Below, one piece after another: positions 7,658 to 11,016 of a stretch of DNA of 11,016 nucleotides. The stretch's first letter is position 1, and each line of letters starts with the position of its first letter. The stretch lies in contig CAZVFX010000180.1 in assembly GCA_964626565.1 (NCBI GenBank), positions 1-11,016 of the forward strand, read 5' to 3'. The translations under genes and the position numbers were made by a program. The DNA is from CAZVFX01 sp964626565. GTDB lineage: Bacteria > Myxococcota_A > UBA9042 > CAIXZC01. The notes under the pieces are model-generated. The model was given only the letters and a program-made list of their open reading frames with translations, was not told where the DNA came from and did no database searches.

Positions 7658-7712
7658 GGCAGAGGTGGTTAGGGGGCTCTTGTCCTACTTCGCGTTTGGC
7701 GTATCCAAACGC
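7658..7712 (+). repeat. 55-bp perfect direct repeat, copy 1
   Basis: The stretch is identical base for base to 10962-11016. It is G-rich at the left (GGCAGAGGTGGTTAGGGGG) and ends in a perfect hairpin, GCGTTTGG-CGTAT-CCAAACGC (7692-7712). A few bases further left are similar with a 2-nt offset (ACAGAGG in both). Copies lie on both sides of the gene at 8007-10556 in the same orientation. No transposase is nearby. Confidence 0.92.
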
Positions 7713-7889
7713 TTCGAAGGATGCCTTCGGAGCCGATACTGCCGGCCCCTACGGCACTCTGTGCCGGGCACGGGGAGTATGTGCGGACATGCTGGAAACC
7801 ACCTTGATGCTGGGCACGGAGCGCCGAAGGGGCGCGCCGCGCTCCGTAGGCGTCCTGCGAAGCTCCGGTGGCCTTGATGGCCCTGGAGC
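7692..7889 (+). ncRNA. Candidate structured RNA or palindromic element (five stem-loops)
   Basis: Five stems follow one another: 7692-7699/7705-7712 (8 bp, 5-nt loop); 7712-7720/7724-7732 (9 bp with one G-T pair, 3-nt loop); CGGCAC 7752-7757/GTGCCG 7761-7766 (6 bp, 3-nt loop); ACGGAGCGC 7816-7824/GCGCTCCGT 7839-7847 (9 bp, 14-nt loop); and 7862-7868 plus 7870-7873 with 7879-7889 (11 bp with one bulge and one G-T pair). They may be a transcribed structured RNA, a REP/BIME-like mosaic, or a transcription brake. No known RNA family is recognised, and GC-rich DNA gives some hairpins by chance. Confidence 0.35.
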
Positions 7890-7948
7890 GAAGCAGGAAC
7901 GGGGACTCCGCAACGCCCCCCGTGTCTTTCTATCTAGCATCACTGTAC

Positions 7949-7977
7949 TTGAGGGGAGCCCTGTGTTTGGCTACAAT
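7949..7977 (+). promoter_or_regulatory. Candidate sigma70-type promoter, propeller lipoprotein
   Basis: TTGAGG (7949-7954) is 17 nt from TACAAT (7972-7977), with 29 nt to the ATG. The -10 region and its flanks match those of the promoter at 6020-6048. The two -35 hexamers differ. Confidence 0.65.
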
Positions 7978-7996
7978 GAAAACACACTGCCCCGAC

Positions 7997-8001
7997 AGGA
8001 G
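7997..8001 (+). promoter_or_regulatory. Ribosome binding site of the propeller lipoprotein
   Basis: AGGAG is 5 nt before the ATG at 8007, within the same CCCCGACAGGAGTC block found at 6063-6076. It fixes the start codon. Confidence 0.8.
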
Positions 8002-8006
8002 TCTCC

Positions 8007-10556
8007 ATGCTCAGGCCAGCCAACTGCCTAGTCCGCGCAACCGCAATGCTCTTCCTGGTCATGATACTGAGTGTCGGGCAAAGCTGTTCGTCCGATTCGC
8101 AGACGAAACCCGTCGGGGATGCAGCCGACGTTACTACTGCTCCCGACTCTCGCCAGACAGGTGGCGATGGTGTCACCAACGAGCTTTGTCCCAACCCTGG
8201 TGCTCCTCAGTTCCTACACCAGGTCAGCGACGGTGAGGGTGGCGTTGTGGGGATGCAAAGCCCTTGTTCCGTCGTCATCGCTCCCGACAACGTGACCCTG
8301 TACGTCGGCGGCTGCGAATCCAACTCTCTGTCGGTGTTCCGGCGGGAACCGGCGAGCGGCGAAGTGACGTTGGTGCAGACGCTGAGGGACGGCCTTGACG
8401 GTGCAGACATGCTGGACGACCCTGAGGACCTGTGGCTCAGCCCGGACGGGCGGCAACTCCTGGTGGGGGTGACCGAAGGGCTGGCCCTGTTTGACGTAGA
8501 TTCGGAAAGTGGCAAACTGACGCCGGGTGAGCCCATCGACATTCCTTGCGACGAATCCGGCGGATGGTGTTGGCGAGGCGGGGAGTTCTCCGGAACGTCT
8601 TCAGGCGATCTCATCGCAGCCAACCGGGGCGAATACCTCGTGCTGCTGGAGCGAAATGCCGATACCGGAGTCCTTTCCCTGCTTCTCATGCGCACTGAGG
8701 CGGAACTCGCAGCTCTCACCGGGCATCCCGTTGAGTGGGTAAAGGACACCGCTTTGAGCCCCGACGGCGACTATCTGTATTTGGCGACCGGTTCGGGCTC
8801 GATGCCGAACGGAAAGGTGGACGTGCTGGCAGTCGATCGCACTTCCGGCGAGCTCTCCGCAGCGAGTCATTTTTCCGCGGAGCAGACAGCAATTGAGTTC
8901 GGCCCCTATGCGGGTGAGCGGTGGCCGTGGCAGTTGGCCATGAGGCCCGATGGCCAACAACTCTACGCTTGGGATGAGTCCTTCGGGATTGTGGTCTTGG
9001 CGAGGGACACCGGCTCGGGCGAACTCTCATTTCTTGAGCGACGTGAGGTATCGGCCGACGTTGCTGGTGCAAGTGAGGCGATGATGTATGATGTTGTGCC
9101 TTCGCCTGACAACAGTTGCCTATACGCAACAGTTGAATTCGTACTCGGAGAACCGGGGTTGGGTATCCCTCCCGTTGCCCACCTGATGCGCTACCCGGTG
9201 GCTCCGCAAACGGGACTTCTAGGGGAACCTGATGCGACGAGTTCGACTGTCTGGGCCGACATGGAGTTGAACTTCGCTTGGAACTTCGCCGAGGCGGGGA
9301 AACTAGCCATTGGCGGCGACCAGGATTGGCTGGTCGTGACGCTGGAGAGTTGGCGGGACTCGGTCGCTCTTGCCAGCCTGGACCTGGCCGGCAAGCCGGA
9401 TGCAATTGGCTTGGTATCCCACGGAGATGGAGGGGCTGACGGTCTGTACCGTGTCTGGTTTGTCGGACGCGGACCTGGTCACAGCTTCACCGCTGTGTCG
9501 AGCGTAGACGAGACCATCACCGTCTACTCTGTTTCGGAACATGGGCAACTGGTAGAAACGCAGAAGCTGGTCGGGGGAGAGGGCGGTACCGAGCCATTCG
9601 AGAACATAGGGCAGGTTGCGATCACTCCCGATGGCGACGACTTGTACATTTTTAACGGGTCCGAGGGCGCTTGCGGATCGTCAAGGTTCTCTGCTGGCGA
9701 AGACCGCTGGACCTGGGAAGGGAAGAGTGGCGACCTGGTGGTGGGGGACGATTGCCTGCTGGACAATTGGCACGGCATGGTCTTCTCGCCCGAGGGGGAT
9801 TCGCTCTATCTTCTCGCATACGGCGGAACATATTGCCCAGCACCTTGTGCGGTTCACCATCTTTGGCGTGACTCTGTCACAGGGGAGTTGACGTTCCAGC
9901 AGAGCTACGCCAATGAGGCAGCGGGGGACCAGCGCGCCATGGTGGTGACGCCGGACGGGAGGCATGCGTACCTCGGCGGACTCAGAGCACCCGGGCCTGG
10001 CGGAGGAGGCCCCGTGCTCACTGCGTTCGAAAGGCTTGCCAACGGGACTCTCAAAGAGATGACCGGGGCGGTGGACATTCCGGACGCCGAGTCCTGGCAA
10101 ACTGGTTCCACTATCAAGGTTGCCTCAATGGCGGTGTCGCCCAACGGGTTGAGCGTTGTCGTAGGTCTTGGCGGGGGCGGTTGGCCCGACGAACTGTGGC
10201 TGTTCAGTAGAACCGCGGTGACCGGAGTTCTAGCCGGCGCAACGCCTCTGGACTTGAGCGAGCTTTCTCCTCTCGGCACAAGTGTGGGTCCGAGCGCGTT
10301 TGGCAACGGAGGCTCGGCGCTTCTGACATTGACAGGAGCCGGGTTGGTCCGGTTTTCCGTTCATCCCGATGACGATGGTGTGCCGCAGTTCGAGTTGACG
10401 GGGGTTCAGGACGGCGGGCTGGGTGGTGTTCCAAGTCTGCCAAGTTTCCTGCTCAACATGTCGGCGCGCGCTCTCTCAATCTCGGGTGAACACCTGCTTC
10501 TGGCGAATGGCAGCAGGTCGTCCGTGATGCTCTTTGCAACCGACTCCTGCCCCTGA
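8007..10556 (+). CDS. Lactonase-like beta-propeller lipoprotein
   Basis: This encodes 849 residues. A signal peptide with hydrophobic core at about 12-24 precedes SCSSD; Cys27 is a probable lipidation site, although the lipobox (VGQSC) is not canonical. A Thr/Asp/Gly-rich linker runs to about residue 60. The rest is WD40/YVTN- or 6-phosphogluconolactonase-like blades. 'SPDG..LY' strands start near 92, 145, 251, 313, 366, 540, 594, 648 and 711. '..SGEL' turns lie near 116, 167, 219, 279, 336, 400, 512, 624, 678 and 738. The total fits ten or more blades, so perhaps two propellers. Scattered Cys (for example 61, 87, 103, 181, 188, 371, 556, 583, 610, 614, 848) fit an oxidising compartment. In this family some members are lactonases, but many such lipoproteins are binding or scaffold proteins, so enzymatic activity should not be assumed. 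It has its own promoter. Confidence 0.87.
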   Translation: MLRPANCLVRATAMLFLVMILSVGQSCSSDSQTKPVGDAADVTTAPDSRQTGGDGVTNELCPNPGAPQFLHQVSDGEGGVVGMQSPCSVVIAPDNVTLYVGGCESNSLSVFRREPASGEVTLVQTLRDGLDGADMLDDPEDLWLSPDGRQLLVGVTEGLALFDVDSESGKLTPGEPIDIPCDESGGWCWRGGEFSGTSSGDLIAANRGEYLVLLERNADTGVLSLLLMRTEAELAALTGHPVEWVKDTALSPDGDYLYLATGSGSMPNGKVDVLAVDRTSGELSAASHFSAEQTAIEFGPYAGERWPWQLAMRPDGQQLYAWDESFGIVVLARDTGSGELSFLERREVSADVAGASEAMMYDVVPSPDNSCLYATVEFVLGEPGLGIPPVAHLMRYPVAPQTGLLGEPDATSSTVWADMELNFAWNFAEAGKLAIGGDQDWLVVTLESWRDSVALASLDLAGKPDAIGLVSHGDGGADGLYRVWFVGRGPGHSFTAVSSVDETITVYSVSEHGQLVETQKLVGGEGGTEPFENIGQVAITPDGDDLYIFNGSEGACGSSRFSAGEDRWTWEGKSGDLVVGDDCLLDNWHGMVFSPEGDSLYLLAYGGTYCPAPCAVHHLWRDSVTGELTFQQSYANEAAGDQRAMVVTPDGRHAYLGGLRAPGPGGGGPVLTAFERLANGTLKEMTGAVDIPDAESWQTGSTIKVASMAVSPNGLSVVVGLGGGGWPDELWLFSRTAVTGVLAGATPLDLSELSPLGTSVGPSAFGNGGSALLTLTGAGLVRFSVHPDDDGVPQFELTGVQDGGLGGVPSLPSFLLNMSARALSISGEHLLLANGSRSSVMLFATDSCP

Positions 10557-10577
10557 AAAGCCGCGAGACTCCTTCGC

Positions 10578-10601
10578 AAATGCAGAATTCCATTTTTTTT
10601 T
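10578..10601 (+). terminator. Possible weak terminator after propeller gene
   Basis: A nine-T run (10593-10601) begins 36 nt after the stop codon. It is preceded by only a short AT-rich stem (AAATG 10578-10582 with CATTT 10591-10595, 8-nt loop). The position and T-run suit a terminator; the stem is too weak to be sure. Confidence 0.35.
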
Positions 10602-10961
10602 GGTACAGGTCGCCTCCAAACCCCTGATAACAGTAGTAGCTGGTTGCCCCACGACCGCGCCCATGGAGCGGCAGGGCGGCCGTTGCGTTCTTTGATAAGG
10701 CATGGCATGGGGTGGTGCCTTGCGGTGGGGGGCCGAAGGTTCAATGGCGGTGAGCCCGCGTTAGAAATTGCGACCCGAACCTCTTCCAGCCAGGGAACCG
10801 TTCCCAAGGGAGGACCTCCTCCCGTCGCCGACGTCTGCTCAAAACCAAGGAGGAAAAGGAAAGGGAGAGGGATACCCAAACACACAAACCCAGACTCCAG
10901 ACAAGCTTCGGCTGAGGCGGCGGAGGGGTGTGGGGTGAGGGCAGGGAGGACCTGGGACAGA

Positions 10962-11016
10962 GGCAGAGGTGGTTAGGGGGCTCTTGTCCTACTTCGCGTT
11001 TGGCGTATCCAAACGC
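10962..11016 (+). repeat. 55-bp perfect direct repeat, copy 2 (cut by window end)
   Basis: The stretch is identical to 7658-7712 and ends with the same hairpin (10996-11016). The match is still perfect at the last base of the window, so the true repeat may be longer and could include counterparts of the stem-loops that follow copy 1. Confidence 0.92.

Larger units (their letters stand above)
7571..8006. other. Hairpin-rich non-coding gap between two lipoprotein genes
   Basis: These 436 bp contain small open frames in several phases, but none has a ribosome site or a recognisable product, so I see no gene. The stretch holds a copy of a 55-bp repeat (7658-7712), a chain of stem-loops (7692-7889) and, at its right end, the promoter and leader of the next gene. 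No clear T-tract terminator for the preceding gene is visible; the hairpins may slow or end transcription. Confidence 0.6.
10557..11016. other. Non-coding tail of the window
   Basis: In these 460 bp I see no convincing gene: the open frames present lack ribosome sites, have low-complexity Arg/Gly/Pro compositions and no known motifs. The stretch holds a T-tract soon after the propeller gene, a purine-rich run (about 10845-10875) and the second copy of the 55-bp repeat at the extreme right. Confidence 0.55.

Noticed and set aside
7602..7877. 91-codon open frame across the 55-bp repeat and hairpins
   Set aside because: It has no ribosome site and no recognisable motif, and the equivalent frame is not kept around the second repeat copy, where the sequence to the left differs. 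Palindromic repeat DNA explains it better.
10644..10976. 110-codon open frame near the right end
   Set aside because: It is Arg/Gly-rich and low-complexity, lacks a ribosome site and ends within the repeat copy (TAG in GGTTAGGG). The 159-codon frame on the opposite strand (10406-10885) overlaps the propeller gene end and is equally unsupported.
7658..11016. Insertion-sequence or composite-transposon ends
   Set aside because: The flanked DNA holds only the propeller lipoprotein; no transposase, integrase or target-site duplication is seen. The copies are direct, with internal palindromes, rather than terminal inverted repeats.

Overview
The window looks like a chromosomal piece of a GC-rich, Gram-negative bacterium from the Myxococcota or a related former-deltaproteobacterial lineage. 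The reasons are the signature families: a very long cysteine-rich lipoprotein made of slime-mould-type CTDC half-repeats, MopE-like 'CNG.DDNCDG' and DUF4215-like 'ECDDGN..GDGC' motifs, and further lipoproteins built from beta-propeller-like repeats. This placement is an inference from gene style; no rRNA or other marker gene is present.

Layout. At the left edge (24-54) is a strong hairpin terminator for a gene lying outside the window; its shape lets it also serve the leftward genes. From 142 to 5864 lies a leftward two-gene unit: first a 1194-residue Cys-rich lipoprotein (start at 5864), then an integral-membrane M48 zinc metalloprotease whose likely TTG start overlaps the lipoprotein stop codon. 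A 215-bp divergent intergenic region (5865-6079) carries plausible sigma70-type promoters in both directions. Rightward are two lipoproteins, each with its own promoter: a 496-residue protein of beta-strand repeats (6080-7570) and an 849-residue lactonase-like beta-propeller protein (8007-10556). They are separated by 436 bp of non-coding, hairpin-rich DNA. A further 460 bp without a convincing gene closes the window.

How it fits together. All three non-protease products carry lipoprotein-type signal peptides, so the locus encodes cell-envelope or surface proteins. The membrane protease is tied translationally to the 112-plus-cysteine lipoprotein, suggesting a quality-control or processing partnership (inference). 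The two rightward genes share a near-identical promoter core and leader (TTTGGCTACAATGAA, then CCCCGACAGGAGTC just before the ATG), implying co-regulation.

The most notable non-coding signal is a perfect 55-bp direct repeat (7658-7712 and 10962-11016) on either side of the propeller gene, containing an 8-bp-stem hairpin. The second copy runs off the window end. In the first copy it is followed by four more stem-loops, so the whole may be a dispersed structured repeat element or RNA. I found no tRNA, rRNA, CRISPR array, transposase or phage gene.
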